DNA of 64,000 nt from the NCBI RefSeq assembly GCF_025950235.1, contig NZ_JAPDDT010000001.1, forward strand, positions 682,001 to 746,000, written 5' to 3'. This document shows positions 29,275-45,015 of this stretch, in pieces (position 1 is the first letter of the stretch; the number at the start of each line of letters is the position of its first letter). The translations under genes were made by a program, and so were the position numbers. This DNA comes from Luteolibacter arcticus (GTDB lineage: Bacteria > Verrucomicrobiota > Verrucomicrobiia > Verrucomicrobiales > Akkermansiaceae). The notes beneath the pieces are model-generated. The model saw only the letters and a program-made list of their open reading frames with translations, did not search any database and was not told the origin of the DNA.

Positions 29275-32200
29275 ATGAAAACCGCCCCAATCGGCGCGTT
29301 GACCCGCGCTTCCCTGTTAGCCTGCGCCTCCCTCTGCGCCACCGCTCCCCTACATGCCGCGAAAACCTGGACCGGGGCGGCCGACGCCACCTGGGCCAAC
29401 ACCGCCAACTGGCTTGAAGTTGCGCTGCCCGGCACGACCGAGATGGTGAACTTCACTGCCAGCTCGGCAGCGAACCTCACCATCGACACCGGAGCCGCCC
29501 GCACGATCCGCGGCATTTCGCTCACCAGCCCAAGCGGAGCGGTCACCATCCAGAATAACAGCCTGACCATCGGCTCCGGAGGCATCGATCTCTCGACCGC
29601 CACCCAGGATCTTACGCTCGCGTCGGCCGTTACGTTGCCGGGGGTGACCACCCAGAACTGGCAGGTCGCCGCCGGCCGCACCATCAGCGTCCCCGGTGCC
29701 ATTACCCGCAACCCCGGCGGTGCGGTGAATTTTTCCAACTCCAGCGGAGCCGGCACCATCAACATCGGTAGCGGGACCGTTTCCACCAGGCTTTCTTACG
29801 CAACGCTCAACGGAGTCGACGTCGCCTCTCTGGATGCCACGAAGAATATCGCGAACTCCACGGCGGTCTTCACCTATGTCAATCCGAACGGGGGCAACAT
29901 CAGCGGGACCGTGGTGGGCATTGATGTCCAGACCACGACCGCCGGAGCAACCCAAGCCTACCGCCACTCGAATTCTCTCACCACCAGCAACGGCGTTCGC
30001 TTTAACGCGGCCAATACCCAGAACACTTCGTGGACGGTCGACACCTCGAGCGCCGGCCGCGTCAATACCACGCCTCACATCATCGTCACCTCCTCGGTCG
30101 GAGCGCAGGATGTCATTTACAACGGTGCCGGAGGCTTGCGCGCCAACAGCAGCGGGGGCGAACTCTTCCTGCATCAACTGAATCCGTCCGGCTCGCTGAT
30201 CTTCAATGCTCCGATCAACGGAAACGGCGCATCCTCCCTCACCAAGACCGGCCCGGGAACCGTGATCATCGCTTCTGCCGCGAGCTATTCGGGCGAGACC
30301 CGGATCAACGAAGGCACCCTGCAAATCGGCAACGGCGGCACTGCGGGAAGCCTCGCGGGCGCACTCGTCAATTATGGCACCGTAGCCATCAACAGGTCCG
30401 ACACCTTCACGCTCGGCGGCATTATCAGCGGGCCAGGCCCCATCACCAAGCTAGGGACCGGCACGGTGGTGCTCGGAGGTGCCAACACCTATACGGGTGC
30501 CACCACCGTGACGGGAGGCCTCATCGGGGTCGCCGCCTTGGGCAGTCTTGGCTCGACCCCCTCGGTCACGCTTGACGGCGGGGGTATCCAGTGGACTGCA
30601 CCTGTGGATATCTCGTCGGTCCCGATTCTCTTTGGAGTGAGCGGGGCGACCTTTGATTCGAACGGTCTTGCAATCTCCCTGGCCAATCCCGTGGGCACGG
30701 GCTCCAGCGGCAGTCTGAGCAAGAAGGGCAGCGGCAGCCTCTCACTCTCCGCGGCCAACTCCTACCTCGGCGGTACCAATGTGAATGCCGGTGTCTTGCT
30801 CGCCACCAACGTTTCGGGCTCCGCGACCGGTACGGGTCCGGTAGTCGTGAACACCGGCGGAACCTTGGGTGGAAACGGCAACATCGATGGCGCGGTCACT
30901 GTCACCGCCGGCGGCACGGTTGCCCCCGGAACCAGCGTGGGGACGCTCACCGTGGACAGCCTCGAATTGCAGCCGGATTCGGCGCTCAACTTCGAATTCG
31001 GCTCCAGCAACGATCAGATCACCGTTCAAAACGCGCAGGGTCTCACCATCAGTGGCGGGGCGATCACGCTGCTCCAGGAGGGTTCGGCCGTTCCCTTCGC
31101 GAGCGCCGGGACCTACAATCTCATTGCTTACAGCGGCACATTGGGTGGTGCCGCGACCAACCTGACAGTCGCCAATCCCCAACCGGGCTTCACCTATAAC
31201 TTCGGTACCGCGGGCGGCTTCGTCACCTTGACGATCGGCACGCCGGGAGTGGTTCGCAACTGGATCGTGAACGGTGGTGGTTCCTGGACCGACAACGCCA
31301 ACTGGAACGGCACCTTCCCGAACGGCACCAGTGCCACCGCCAACTTCTCCACGAATCTATCCAACGCTGCCACCGTCACGCTCGACGGCATGAAGACCGT
31401 GGGGGCACTCACCTTCCTCAGCGGCACCAATGGCTACACCATCTCGCAAGGCAGCGGTGGATCGCTCATCTTCAACAACGGCTCGAATGGCTCCTCGGTG
31501 GTTAATGGCGACGGAGTTCACACGATCTCCGCGCCGATCACCCTCACCACCAACACGGTCATCACTACTTCGGCAGCCGATGACGGGCTTACCTTGAGCG
31601 GGGCCATCAGTGGCGGGGGCAGCTTGACCAAATCCGGCCCCGGCTTCCTGGATCTCTTGGGGTCTAACAGCTTCAACGGCAGTCTCACACTTTCCGGAGG
31701 CATCACTACCTTCGCCAACGGTGGACTGGGCAATGGCAGCCTTTCACTGGCCGGATCGAAACTGCTCTGGGGAGCAGGTAATCTCCAGGACATCTCCAAC
31801 CGGACGATCTCCTTCACCTCCGGCACCATTGAATTCGATATCGATGGAAACGACGTCACCCTGGCCAACTCGATCGGCAATTTCGGCACTGCTGACCTCA
31901 TCAAGTCCGGTGAAGGCAAATTGACACTCGGGGGCGATCCCAGTTTCACGGGTATCATCACGCTGGCCGCGGGCACGCTGCAGTTCGGCACAGGCGGCTC
32001 CACAGGCTTGTTCAATGGCGGTGATATCGTAAACAATGGCACCTTGGCCTTCAATCTCGCCGGGCCAGTGGAGTTCTTCGGAAACATCAGCGGCACCGGC
32101 TCGCTGATTCATCAAGGCACCGGCTCTCTTGGGCTTACTGGAACCGGCTCCTTTACTGGAACGACGACCATCCCCGGTGCGTCTTCTTCCATCATCCTGC

Positions 32201-34179
32201 TCAACGGCACGGCCCTGCAAGGCAGCACGCTTCAATACGATGCAAGCGGTGGAAGCATTAGCTTTGCATCCAATGGAGCGGCGACCTTGGGCGCTCTGGA
32301 AGGAAACAAGGATCTCGTGCTGAACAACGCCGATGAGACACCGCTCGGCGTAGCCCTCACCGTCGGCGGCAACGGTGCCAGCACCACTTACTCCGGCAAG
32401 CTCACCGGCTTGGGTTCCTTTACCAAGAACGGAGGGGGCGCGCTCACGCTCGACAACGACAACAACTACGCCGGAGCTACCAACCTGAGCGGCGTGACTT
32501 TCCCAGCCATCAACAAGCTGGAACTTCCTCCGGGGGGCAAGATCACCACCGCGGGGGTCAACATGGGCACCAGCACCTTGTTCCTTGTCAGTGGAGGCGA
32601 CCTCACCTCCAGCGCACAATCAACCGTCGACAACCGCGGGTTCAGCACCGTCTCCGGCTTCCAGCTCGCCAGCGGAACTGCCGCCTTCAATGGCGGTATC
32701 CGGACATCTTCAACCAGCGACGGCTGCTTGATCTGGGTTGCCGGGGGAAGTTTCACGGCCAGCAATGTGACCCTCCAGCGCACCCGCAGCTACAACGCCT
32801 TGGCCGAAGGTCCATCCTCGACCACACCCGCCTATACGGAAATGGATGCGGCGGTCGTGGATGGCTTCGTGGTGTCCGGAGGTACCGCGGCAGTCAATGG
32901 CCCGCTTGTGATCGGCACATCGAATTCAGGTGCCTCGGCCCATATCACGGGGGGAGCCACCACGGTCACCGGAGAGGTGACCATCGGGAATACCACCAAC
33001 ACCCGGTGGTCGATGCTCCAGGTATCAGGCGGTAGCTTTACCTCCACCGATACCGTTGCAGGAATCGTGATGAGCCCCAATGCAACGACCACCAACCGGA
33101 GCATGGTCAAGCTCACCGGTGGCGTGGCCTCTGTCCAACGCATCGGCTTCGGCACGGCCACGGCGGCAGCGGGGACCGGTGTGGTCTGGCTGAAAGGCGG
33201 CACGCTTTACCTCGGCGCTGGTGGCATGGTCCAGGATGCTCCGGCTTTCACCAGCAGCCTGCATCTCACCACTGGCACGCTCGGTGCGACGGCAGACTGG
33301 AGCACCGGCTTGGCGACCACTCTCGACGGATCCATCATCGTCAAAGCGGCCGACGCTGCCGATGTCCCCCACAACATCGTTCTCTCGGGGACTGTGACTG
33401 GCACCGGCAGCCTGGGCAAGCAGGGTGGTGGCACGCTGACCTTGTCGGGCACCTACAGCTACAGCGGCAATACCACGGTCTCCGCTGGCACGCTGTCGCT
33501 GGGCACCGGGACGCTCAGCGACACGGGCATCGTGGATGTCTCCGCCACCGGCAGCGCGGTTCTGAACTTGAACTTCGCCGGCACCGACACCGTCGCGGGC
33601 TTCAGCATCGACGGCGTGGCGCAGGCGACCGGCACCTGGGGCTCGCTCGCCTCATCGGCGACTCACAAGACCGCACGCATTACCGGCACCGGCATCCTGA
33701 ATGTCGGAGGAGCTGCCGATCCCTTCGCGGATTGGATCGACGACTTCGCGGTCGGTGGCCTGACCGCCAAGACTGACGACCCGGATCGTGATGGCCTGAC
33801 CAATCTCGAAGAGTTCGCCTTCGACGGCAATCCGGCCAACGGCACCGCCACCGGCAAGGTCCGCTCGCGGATCGAAACCGTGGGAGCTGACAAGGTGCTG
33901 GTGATCACGCTGCCGGTCCGCAATACCGCCACCTTCGGCGGCAGCCCTTCGAAGACCGCCACCGTCGACGACATCATCTACACCATCGAGGGATCGAACA
34001 ATCTCACGCTCTTCGACCAAGGAGTGACCGAGATCGCAGTCAGCGCGGCAGGCATGCCAACCCCGCTGACAGATGGCTGGACCTACCATACGTTCCGTCT
34101 CGATGGTGCCATCGGTGGAGTCACGCCACGCGGACCGAAAGGCTTCCTGCGCGTCTCCGCGGCAGACGCCACCCCCTGA
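29275..34179 (+). CDS. Giant autotransporter-associated beta-strand-repeat protein
   Basis: This is 1634 residues. A signal peptide (SLLACASLCATAPLHA) precedes KTWTGAADATWANTANW, the usual family opening. Many beta-strand repeats follow (GTVVLGGANTYTGATTVTGG, GSLSLSAANSYLGGTNVNAG, GTLTLSGTYSYSGNTTVSAG), consistent with a long beta-helix. A second WTDNANWNG block at about residue 670 suggests an internal duplication. The C-terminal module (about 1480-1634) has DPDRDGLTNLEEFAFDGNPA and ends GPKGFLRVSAADATP. The same module ends the frameshifted relative at 4546-8165. No beta-barrel autotransporter domain and no PEP-CTERM anchor are present, so the export route beyond Sec is unclear. It follows a sensor/regulator pair. 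Confidence 0.88.
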   Translation: MKTAPIGALTRASLLACASLCATAPLHAAKTWTGAADATWANTANWLEVALPGTTEMVNFTASSAANLTIDTGAARTIRGISLTSPSGAVTIQNNSLTIGSGGIDLSTATQDLTLASAVTLPGVTTQNWQVAAGRTISVPGAITRNPGGAVNFSNSSGAGTINIGSGTVSTRLSYATLNGVDVASLDATKNIANSTAVFTYVNPNGGNISGTVVGIDVQTTTAGATQAYRHSNSLTTSNGVRFNAANTQNTSWTVDTSSAGRVNTTPHIIVTSSVGAQDVIYNGAGGLRANSSGGELFLHQLNPSGSLIFNAPINGNGASSLTKTGPGTVIIASAASYSGETRINEGTLQIGNGGTAGSLAGALVNYGTVAINRSDTFTLGGIISGPGPITKLGTGTVVLGGANTYTGATTVTGGLIGVAALGSLGSTPSVTLDGGGIQWTAPVDISSVPILFGVSGATFDSNGLAISLANPVGTGSSGSLSKKGSGSLSLSAANSYLGGTNVNAGVLLATNVSGSATGTGPVVVNTGGTLGGNGNIDGAVTVTAGGTVAPGTSVGTLTVDSLELQPDSALNFEFGSSNDQITVQNAQGLTISGGAITLLQEGSAVPFASAGTYNLIAYSGTLGGAATNLTVANPQPGFTYNFGTAGGFVTLTIGTPGVVRNWIVNGGGSWTDNANWNGTFPNGTSATANFSTNLSNAATVTLDGMKTVGALTFLSGTNGYTISQGSGGSLIFNNGSNGSSVVNGDGVHTISAPITLTTNTVITTSAADDGLTLSGAISGGGSLTKSGPGFLDLLGSNSFNGSLTLSGGITTFANGGLGNGSLSLAGSKLLWGAGNLQDISNRTISFTSGTIEFDIDGNDVTLANSIGNFGTADLIKSGEGKLTLGGDPSFTGIITLAAGTLQFGTGGSTGLFNGGDIVNNGTLAFNLAGPVEFFGNISGTGSLIHQGTGSLGLTGTGSFTGTTTIPGASSSIILLNGTALQGSTLQYDASGGSISFASNGAATLGALEGNKDLVLNNADETPLGVALTVGGNGASTTYSGKLTGLGSFTKNGGGALTLDNDNNYAGATNLSGVTFPAINKLELPPGGKITTAGVNMGTSTLFLVSGGDLTSSAQSTVDNRGFSTVSGFQLASGTAAFNGGIRTSSTSDGCLIWVAGGSFTASNVTLQRTRSYNALAEGPSSTTPAYTEMDAAVVDGFVVSGGTAAVNGPLVIGTSNSGASAHITGGATTVTGEVTIGNTTNTRWSMLQVSGGSFTSTDTVAGIVMSPNATTTNRSMVKLTGGVASVQRIGFGTATAAAGTGVVWLKGGTLYLGAGGMVQDAPAFTSSLHLTTGTLGATADWSTGLATTLDGSIIVKAADAADVPHNIVLSGTVTGTGSLGKQGGGTLTLSGTYSYSGNTTVSAGTLSLGTGTLSDTGIVDVSATGSAVLNLNFAGTDTVAGFSIDGVAQATGTWGSLASSATHKTARITGTGILNVGGAADPFADWIDDFAVGGLTAKTDDPDRDGLTNLEEFAFDGNPANGTATGKVRSRIETVGADKVLVITLPVRNTATFGGSPSKTATVDDIIYTIEGSNNLTLFDQGVTEIAVSAAGMPTPLTDGWTYHTFRLDGAIGGVTPRGPKGFLRVSAADATP

Positions 34180-34212
34180 TAGTTTCTCTGGGTATCAATA
34201 CGGGTAAGAAAG

Positions 34213-34240
34213 CAGGCCGGGAGAGCAATCTCCCGGCCTG
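34213..34240. terminator. Bidirectional terminator hairpin
   Basis: CAGGCCGGGAGA pairs with TCTCCCGGCCTG (12 bp, loop GCAA). It sits between the convergent beta-strand-repeat gene (ends 34179) and the carbonic anhydrase gene (ends 34300). Confidence 0.8.
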
Positions 34241-34299
34241 TCCCGTCGGGGTTCAGAAATGTCCGGCAAGGGGAGGGGACTCGCCCTTGATCGCAGCGC

Positions 34300-39400
<5,101 letters not shown>

Positions 39401-39483
39401 TGGTGGGGACGAGCGATCCGAGCTTTGGCTGGCATCCTCTACCTTCCGCTTGTCCGACCTCCCGCACCGCTTAAGCTCCCCGC

Positions 39484-40848
39484 GTGCCCGATCTTTTCGA
39501 CGTCCCTGCTTCCGGCGAGCCCCGCCGCGAGGGCAATGGAAACGGAGAGCCGCTTGCCTCCCGCATGCGGCCGCGGACGCTTGATGAAATCGCCGGCCAG
39601 AAGCACATCCTCGGCGAGGGGAAACTCCTGCGCCGGGCGATCGAGGCGGATCGCTTCGCCTCTCTGATTTTCTACGGCCCGCCGGGCACCGGGAAAACCA
39701 CGCTCGCCAGCGTCATCGCCCGCAGCACCGGCTCGCGCTTCGAGGCGCTCAATGGCGTCGAATCGAACGTCGCCGAGATCCGCGCCAAGATCGACCAAGC
39801 CCGCACGTGGCGCGACCTGCGCGGCGAAACGACGATCCTGTTCATCGACGAGATCCACCGCTTCAACAAGGCGCAGCAGGACGTGCTACTGCCGCACATC
39901 GAGCGCGGCACCGTGCGCTTCATCGGCGCCACGACTCACAATCCCTACTTCTACGTCAACTCGCCGCTGGTTTCCCGCTCGCAGATTTTCCAGCTCGAAG
40001 CCGTCTCGACCGAGGACTTGCTGCCCGTGCTTCACCGCGCCCTCGCCGATGCCGAACGCGGTTTCGGCGAGCTGAAAGTGGCAGCCGATCCCAGCGCGCT
40101 CGAACACCTCGCGGTGATGTCCGACGGCGACGTGCGCAAAGCCCTCACCTCGCTGGAACTCGCCGTTCTAACAACTCCGCCGGAAGCCGACGGCACGATT
40201 CAACTCAGCCTCGCCGTCGCGGAGGAATCCATCCAGCGCAAGGCGATCGTTTACGATGCCGATGGCGACGCGCACTACGACACCGCCTCCGCCTTCATCA
40301 AGTCGATCCGCGGCTCCGACCCCGATGCCGCACTCTATTGGCTGGCGAAGATGCTGCACGCAGGCGAAGACCCGCGCTTCATCGCCCGGCGTCTGGTGAT
40401 CTCCGCCAGCGAGGACATCGGGCTCGCCGACTCGAATGCCCTGCGCGTGGCGATGGCCGCCCAGCAGGCCTACGAGTTCGTTGGCATGCCGGAAGGCCGC
40501 ATCCCGCTCGCCCACGCCACCGTCTATCTGGCCACCGCGCCGAAATCGAACACCGCCTACGCCGCGATCAACGAGGCGATGGCTGATGTCGAGAAGGGCC
40601 GCACCCTCGCCGTGCCGGAGCACCTGCGCACGAAGACCCGCAAGAAACTCGCCGCCGCCAGCGGGACCGATGAGGAGAAGATGCGCTACCTTTACTCCCA
40701 CGATTACGAGGGCGGCTATGTCCCGCAGGCTTACTTGCCGGAGGGCCGCATTTACTACCATCCGGGCGAGAACGGTCTTGAGAAACGCATTAAGGAGCGG
40801 ATGGATTACTTCCGGCAGTTGGCTGAAAAGGAGAGGAAGAAGGAGTAA
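39484..40848 (+). CDS. rarA: Replication-associated recombination protein A (RarA/MgsA AAA+ ATPase)
   Basis: This is 454 residues from a GTG start. N-terminal PLASRMRPRTLDEIAGQKHI is the family opening. Walker A is GPPGTGKTTLAS, Walker B ILFIDEIHRFNKAQQD, and sensor 1 FIGATTHNPYFYVNSPLVSR. The C-terminal tetramerisation region has YDADGDAHYDTASAFIKSIR and GSDPDAALYWLAKMLHAGED, both highly diagnostic. RarA acts at stalled replication forks with SSB and the clamp loader. It is 80 bases downstream of the beta-galactosidase gene and unrelated to it in function. Confidence 0.96.
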   Translation: MPDLFDVPASGEPRREGNGNGEPLASRMRPRTLDEIAGQKHILGEGKLLRRAIEADRFASLIFYGPPGTGKTTLASVIARSTGSRFEALNGVESNVAEIRAKIDQARTWRDLRGETTILFIDEIHRFNKAQQDVLLPHIERGTVRFIGATTHNPYFYVNSPLVSRSQIFQLEAVSTEDLLPVLHRALADAERGFGELKVAADPSALEHLAVMSDGDVRKALTSLELAVLTTPPEADGTIQLSLAVAEESIQRKAIVYDADGDAHYDTASAFIKSIRGSDPDAALYWLAKMLHAGEDPRFIARRLVISASEDIGLADSNALRVAMAAQQAYEFVGMPEGRIPLAHATVYLATAPKSNTAYAAINEAMADVEKGRTLAVPEHLRTKTRKKLAAASGTDEEKMRYLYSHDYEGGYVPQAYLPEGRIYYHPGENGLEKRIKERMDYFRQLAEKERKKE

Positions 40849-40975
40849 ATCTTTGCGTAGGCGCGCTGTTGACAGCGCGGAACGGTCCCTTGAAGCGGGC
40901 TGTCCACACGCTTCCGCGTTGTCACCAAAGCGCCTACGTTAGAACCGAGCGCGGCAGCCGTCCTCGCTTTACTTC

Positions 40976-43609
40976 TCACACGATCGCCGCCATCGCCTCC
41001 AGCACCAAGACCGGCCGCTGCTCGGCGTCGCTGCGGTCGAGATCCACCACAAGCTTCAGCACCCAATCATTCAGCTCGTCCGGATCCACCAGTGTCTGCT
41101 CGATGGCCCAGCGTCGCGGCTGGTCGTCGGAGATCCGCATGTGCTTGGTCGCCCGTGCCTCGGGGTCGAGGCGGATCCGCTCGTGATCGGCGAAGTAGGC
41201 ATCTAACAGAACGCCAATCCGCGCCGCGGTCCACGGCTGACCTTCGCCGTCGTTCGGCTCGATCTGTGCGAGAATGGCTGCCGTGTTTTCTTCCGCGAAC
41301 GCTTTCAGCAGGGTGAATACCGCGTTCCGCACGGCGCGTGTGAAAGCGGGGCGATTGCGGGTGAGGGCGACGGCCTTCCGCTCTTCCGGAGGCTTCTCAA
41401 GCTCCGGCACGTAGTCAGGGTTGCGGAGCTTCTCCCACTCGTCGAGCAGGCTGGAGTCCACGGTCCTCAGCAGCTCGCCGAAGTAATCTTCCGCCTCCAC
41501 CAATTCCTCCGTCTTGGCCATCGGCGGGACGGTCTGCGAAAGCACTTTGTAGACCTCGGAAAGGTGCCGCAGCAGCACGGCTTCGCTTCGCTCCAGGCCA
41601 TAGGTTTTCACGTAGTCCTCGAACGACTGCCAGTGCTCGAACATCTCGCGGGCGATCGCCTTCGGCCGCACCGCCGCCTCCTTCATCCACGGCCGCTCGG
41701 CGACGAAGGCATTGTAGGTCTGGTAGATGAATTCCTTGCCCGGCTTCGGCCACTCGACCTCTTCCAGCATCTCCATCCGCTCCTCGTAGCTCACGCCTTC
41801 GCTCTTGAGCCGCGCGATCAGTTCGCCCTTCAATTGGTCCACTTGCTTGCGCAGGATGACATCAGGATTTTCAAGGATCGCCTCGACCAGCGAGATCACA
41901 TCGAGCGGATAGTCCGGCGACTCGCGGTCGAGCAGCGGGATGGCTTCGTGCAGCCACAGCCCGAGCGCCTGATTCATGGAAAAGTCTTCCTGAAGCTGGA
42001 TGTTCAGCCGCACCTTTGCCGGGCCACTGCGTTCGGTCTTCGGGATGATGGTCAGGATGTTGCCCTCGACCATGCCGCGGAAGATTTGGAAGGCGCGGCG
42101 CCGGTGCGCCTTCTTCTTCGATGGCGGCTCATGGCTGTCATTGATCAGCTTCCGCAGCGCCACGCAGCCATCCTCCTCCTCGCGGCCGAGCACATTGAGT
42201 AGCATCGAGTGAGTGACGTTGAAGCTGGAGACGAGCTTCTCCGGCGCGGCATCGATCAAGCGCCGGAAACTCTTCTCGTCCCAATTCACGAAGCCTTTCT
42301 CCGGCGGCTTGCGCTTCACGAAGCTCTTTTTACCGCTCTTCGCCGCCTTCTGTTCCAGCCGCAGGTTCTCGATCACGTGCTCCGGTGCCTGGCTGACGAC
42401 GTACCCGACGTGGTCGAATCCCCGCCGCCCGGCACGCCCGCAGATCTGCTTGAAATCGCGCACCGCCAGCGTCTTCGTACTACTTCCGTCGTACTTGAAG
42501 AGCTGGGTGAAAAGCACCGTGCGGATCGGCACGTTCACACCCACACCGAGCGTATCGGTGCCGCAGATCACCTTCAGCAGGCCGCGCTGGGCCAGCTTCT
42601 CGACCAGGATGCGATACTTCGGCAGCAACCCGGCGTGGTGGATGCCGATGCCGTGCCGCAGCAGTTTCGACACTTCCTTGCCGTAGGGACTGCGGAAGTT
42701 CGCATCGTGCAGGATCTCCGCGATGCGCTGTTTCTCTTCCTTCGTGCAAAAATTCCAGCTCAGCAGGCTCTGCGCCGTGCCCGCACAGGCGAGCTGGGTG
42801 AAGTGAACCAGATAGATCGGCGCCTTGTTCTTCTCCACCAGCTCCGACACCATCTCCTCCAGCGGCGTCTCGCTGTAGTCGAACTCCAGCGGCACCGGCC
42901 GATGCTCGGACTTCACCAGCACCGTCGGCGTGCCGGTCAGCTTGGTGATGCCTTCCTCGAAAAATGCCGTCTCGCCGAGGGTCGCGGACATCAGGAGAAA
43001 CTTCGCCTGCGGCAGGGTCAGCAGCGGCACCTGCCACGCGAAGCCGCGGGACGCGTCCGAGTAATAGTGGAACTCGTCCATGATCACGTCGTCCACCTGA
43101 GCGCGCTCGCCTTCGCGGAGCGCGAGATTGGCGAGGATCTCGGCTGTGCAGCAGATGACCGGCGCACCGGGATTCACCGTCGCATCGCCGGTGATCATTC
43201 CGACCTTCTCCGGCCCGAAGATGTGGCACAGCGAGAGGAATTTCTCGTTGGCCAGCGCCTTGATCGGCACCGTGTAGTAAGAGCGGCGGTTCTGGCAGAT
43301 CGCCTTGAAATGCAGCGCCAGCGCCACCAGCGATTTCCCCGAGCCGGTCGGGGTATTGAGGATGACGTTATTCCCGGCGAACAGCTCGAGAATGGCCTGC
43401 TCCTGATGATCGTAGGGCTCGACGTTCGTCTCGATCAGGTAATCGAGGAAAGCACTGAGGACCTCGTCGTTTGAGGAAGGATCGGAGACACGGGCGGGGT
43501 CGAGCAGCATCGGCGGGGCGGAATGCTGGGGGCCGGGAGGGGGCGGGTCGAGCCCTTCCAGCTGTAGCGGCGGTCTGCGACCGTCGGAAGCTGGCGGCAG
43601 CGGCCGCAT
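40976..43609 (-). CDS. Ski2-like DEAD-box RNA helicase with DUF3516 domain
   Basis: This is about 877 residues. Helicase motifs are Walker A in [17 protein letters not shown] in [15 protein letters not shown] in [13 protein letters not shown] and motif VI region [17 protein letters not shown]. The C-terminal half (about 480-870) matches the DUF3516 partner region ([40 protein letters not shown]). Related proteins are thought to act on structured RNA. The start is uncertain: 43609 ([10 protein letters not shown]) or 43513 ([10 protein letters not shown]); the longer frame to 43780 overlaps the divergent bactofilin gene. Confidence 0.88.
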   Translation of the reverse strand: MRPLPPASDGRRPPLQLEGLDPPPPGPQHSAPPMLLDPARVSDPSSNDEVLSAFLDYLIETNVEPYDHQEQAILELFAGNNVILNTPTGSGKSLVALALHFKAICQNRRSYYTVPIKALANEKFLSLCHIFGPEKVGMITGDATVNPGAPVICCTAEILANLALREGERAQVDDVIMDEFHYYSDASRGFAWQVPLLTLPQAKFLLMSATLGETAFFEEGITKLTGTPTVLVKSEHRPVPLEFDYSETPLEEMVSELVEKNKAPIYLVHFTQLACAGTAQSLLSWNFCTKEEKQRIAEILHDANFRSPYGKEVSKLLRHGIGIHHAGLLPKYRILVEKLAQRGLLKVICGTDTLGVGVNVPIRTVLFTQLFKYDGSSTKTLAVRDFKQICGRAGRRGFDHVGYVVSQAPEHVIENLRLEQKAAKSGKKSFVKRKPPEKGFVNWDEKSFRRLIDAAPEKLVSSFNVTHSMLLNVLGREEEDGCVALRKLINDSHEPPSKKKAHRRRAFQIFRGMVEGNILTIIPKTERSGPAKVRLNIQLQEDFSMNQALGLWLHEAIPLLDRESPDYPLDVISLVEAILENPDVILRKQVDQLKGELIARLKSEGVSYEERMEMLEEVEWPKPGKEFIYQTYNAFVAERPWMKEAAVRPKAIAREMFEHWQSFEDYVKTYGLERSEAVLLRHLSEVYKVLSQTVPPMAKTEELVEAEDYFGELLRTVDSSLLDEWEKLRNPDYVPELEKPPEERKAVALTRNRPAFTRAVRNAVFTLLKAFAEENTAAILAQIEPNDGEGQPWTAARIGVLLDAYFADHERIRLDPEARATKHMRISDDQPRRWAIEQTLVDPDELNDWVLKLVVDLDRSDAEQRPVLVLEAMAAIV

Positions 43610-43767
43610 CGTGCGATTCCCGATTTTCGGGAGCCCAAGGATGCGACTTGTTGCCGCCAAATTGCGACAGTCGCAGATAGCCGCTACATTTGCCGATGGG
43701 GCCTCCGCGAATTTTCGCCGGGGAATCCGGTTGCCAAGCCGCGGTGGCTCTGCTGAATTCCGGACCC

Positions 43768-44085
43768 ATGGCGAACGCAACCAACGTCCTTTCCAGCGGC
43801 ATCGAGATCACCGGTTCCATCCGCTTTTCGAATGACATGATCATCGACGGCAAGATCGAGGGCGAAATCATCTCCGAGAAGGGTCGCGTGACCATCGGCG
43901 AGAATGCCACCGTGAAGGGCAACGTCACCGCCGGCGACGTGAAGGTTTTCGGCAAGATCGAGGGCAAGATCACCTCCGAGCGTTGCGAGCTGAAGGCCAA
44001 GTCCCGCCTCGACGGCGACATCAAGGCCAAGAACTTCTCGATGGAAGAAGGCGCGCAGCTTTCCGGCCGCACCGAGATCGGCTGA
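43768..44085 (+). CDS. Bactofilin
   Basis: This is 105 residues, the standard length. The sequence is almost entirely the right-handed beta-helix repeat of bactofilins: [60 protein letters not shown] and [20 protein letters not shown]. Bactofilins polymerise into cytoplasmic membrane-associated filaments involved in shape, stalks or polarity. The start [10 protein letters not shown] follows the family pattern; the frame from 43690 is an unlikely extension. A strong terminator follows at 44107-44139. Confidence 0.94.
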   Translation: MANATNVLSSGIEITGSIRFSNDMIIDGKIEGEIISEKGRVTIGENATVKGNVTAGDVKVFGKIEGKITSERCELKAKSRLDGDIKAKNFSMEEGAQLSGRTEIG

Positions 44086-44106
44086 TCGCCGAATTATCCG
44101 TTTTTC

Positions 44107-44139
44107 AAAAAGGCCGCCTGCTCGTCAGGCGGCCTTTTT
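44107..44139. terminator. Bidirectional terminator between bactofilin and RarD
   Basis: AAAAAGGCCGCCTG pairs with CAGGCGGCCTTTTT (14 bp, loop CTCGT). It has T-runs on both strands and so can stop both convergent genes. It overlaps the last codons of the leftward gene. Confidence 0.9.
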
Positions 44140-45015
44140 CGTGTCCTGGCTGCTGCGGGTCATGGCATCCGCCGCGTAGATCGCGACGGCGGTCCAGATC
44201 AGCCCGAACGAAACCAGCCGCAGCGCATTCATCGGCTCGCCGTAGAGCCGCCAGCCGATCAGGAACTGCAGCGTCGGCCCGATGAATTGGAGAATCCCGA
44301 GCGTGGTCAGCGAAATCGTCCGCGTCGCATGGCCGAAGCACAGCAGCGGCGTGGCGGTCGCCAGGCCCGTCCCGATGATCAGCAGCGCCTGCGTGCTGCC
44401 ATTGCCAAACCATGCCTCCCCGCGGAACGCCTGCCACGCCAGCCAACCTACCGCCAGCGGTGCCATCAGCGTCGTCTCCGCGGTCAGCCCGGCCAGCGCG
44501 CCGAGCGGGGCTTTCTTCCGCACCACCGCGTAGAGGGCGAAGGTGATGGCCAGCACCAGCGCCACCCACGGCACGCCCTTCACCGCCGGAAACTGGCAGG
44601 CCACTCCGGCCAGGGCGATCCCCACCGCCAGGAGCTGCCGCCGATTCTGACGCTCGCCGAAGAACCACGCCCCGAAGAGCATGTTGAGGAACGGATTCAG
44701 GTAGTAACCGAGCGCGCCTTCCAGAATGCGGCCGTTGAGCGTCGCCCACACGTAGAGCAGCCAATTCGACGCCAGCAGCCCGCCGGAAAGCAGGTGCCAG
44801 CCGACCCCGCGCCACGAGGAGAGGCCGCGAACCACCTCGCCGAGCTGCCGCCGTCCGCCCATGAGCACCGCCAGCAGCACCAGCGACCACAGCGTGCGAT
44901 GCGCGATGATCGACAGCGGCGGCAGGAACCCGAGCGACTTCCAGAATACCGGCAGCACGCCCCACAGGAAGAAGGCCACCACCGCGCTGGCCGTGCCGCT
45001 GCGGGACTCGTTCAC
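44125..45015 (-). CDS. RarD/EamA-family membrane transporter
   Basis: This is 296 residues with about ten helices. RarD-family landmarks are GTASAVVAFFLWGVLPVFWK at the N-terminus, HRTLWSLVLLAVL, NWLLYVWATLNGRILEGALG with YYLNPFLNMLFG, and LGILQFIGPTLQFLIGW. Proteins of this family are drug/metabolite exporters of unknown substrate. The GTG at 45015 overlaps the upstream LON gene stop by four bases (GTGA), indicating translational coupling. A GTG at 45045 would overlap more. Confidence 0.88.
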   Translation of the reverse strand: MNESRSGTASAVVAFFLWGVLPVFWKSLGFLPPLSIIAHRTLWSLVLLAVLMGGRRQLGEVVRGLSSWRGVGWHLLSGGLLASNWLLYVWATLNGRILEGALGYYLNPFLNMLFGAWFFGERQNRRQLLAVGIALAGVACQFPAVKGVPWVALVLAITFALYAVVRKKAPLGALAGLTAETTLMAPLAVGWLAWQAFRGEAWFGNGSTQALLIIGTGLATATPLLCFGHATRTISLTTLGILQFIGPTLQFLIGWRLYGEPMNALRLVSFGLIWTAVAIYAADAMTRSSQDTKKAA

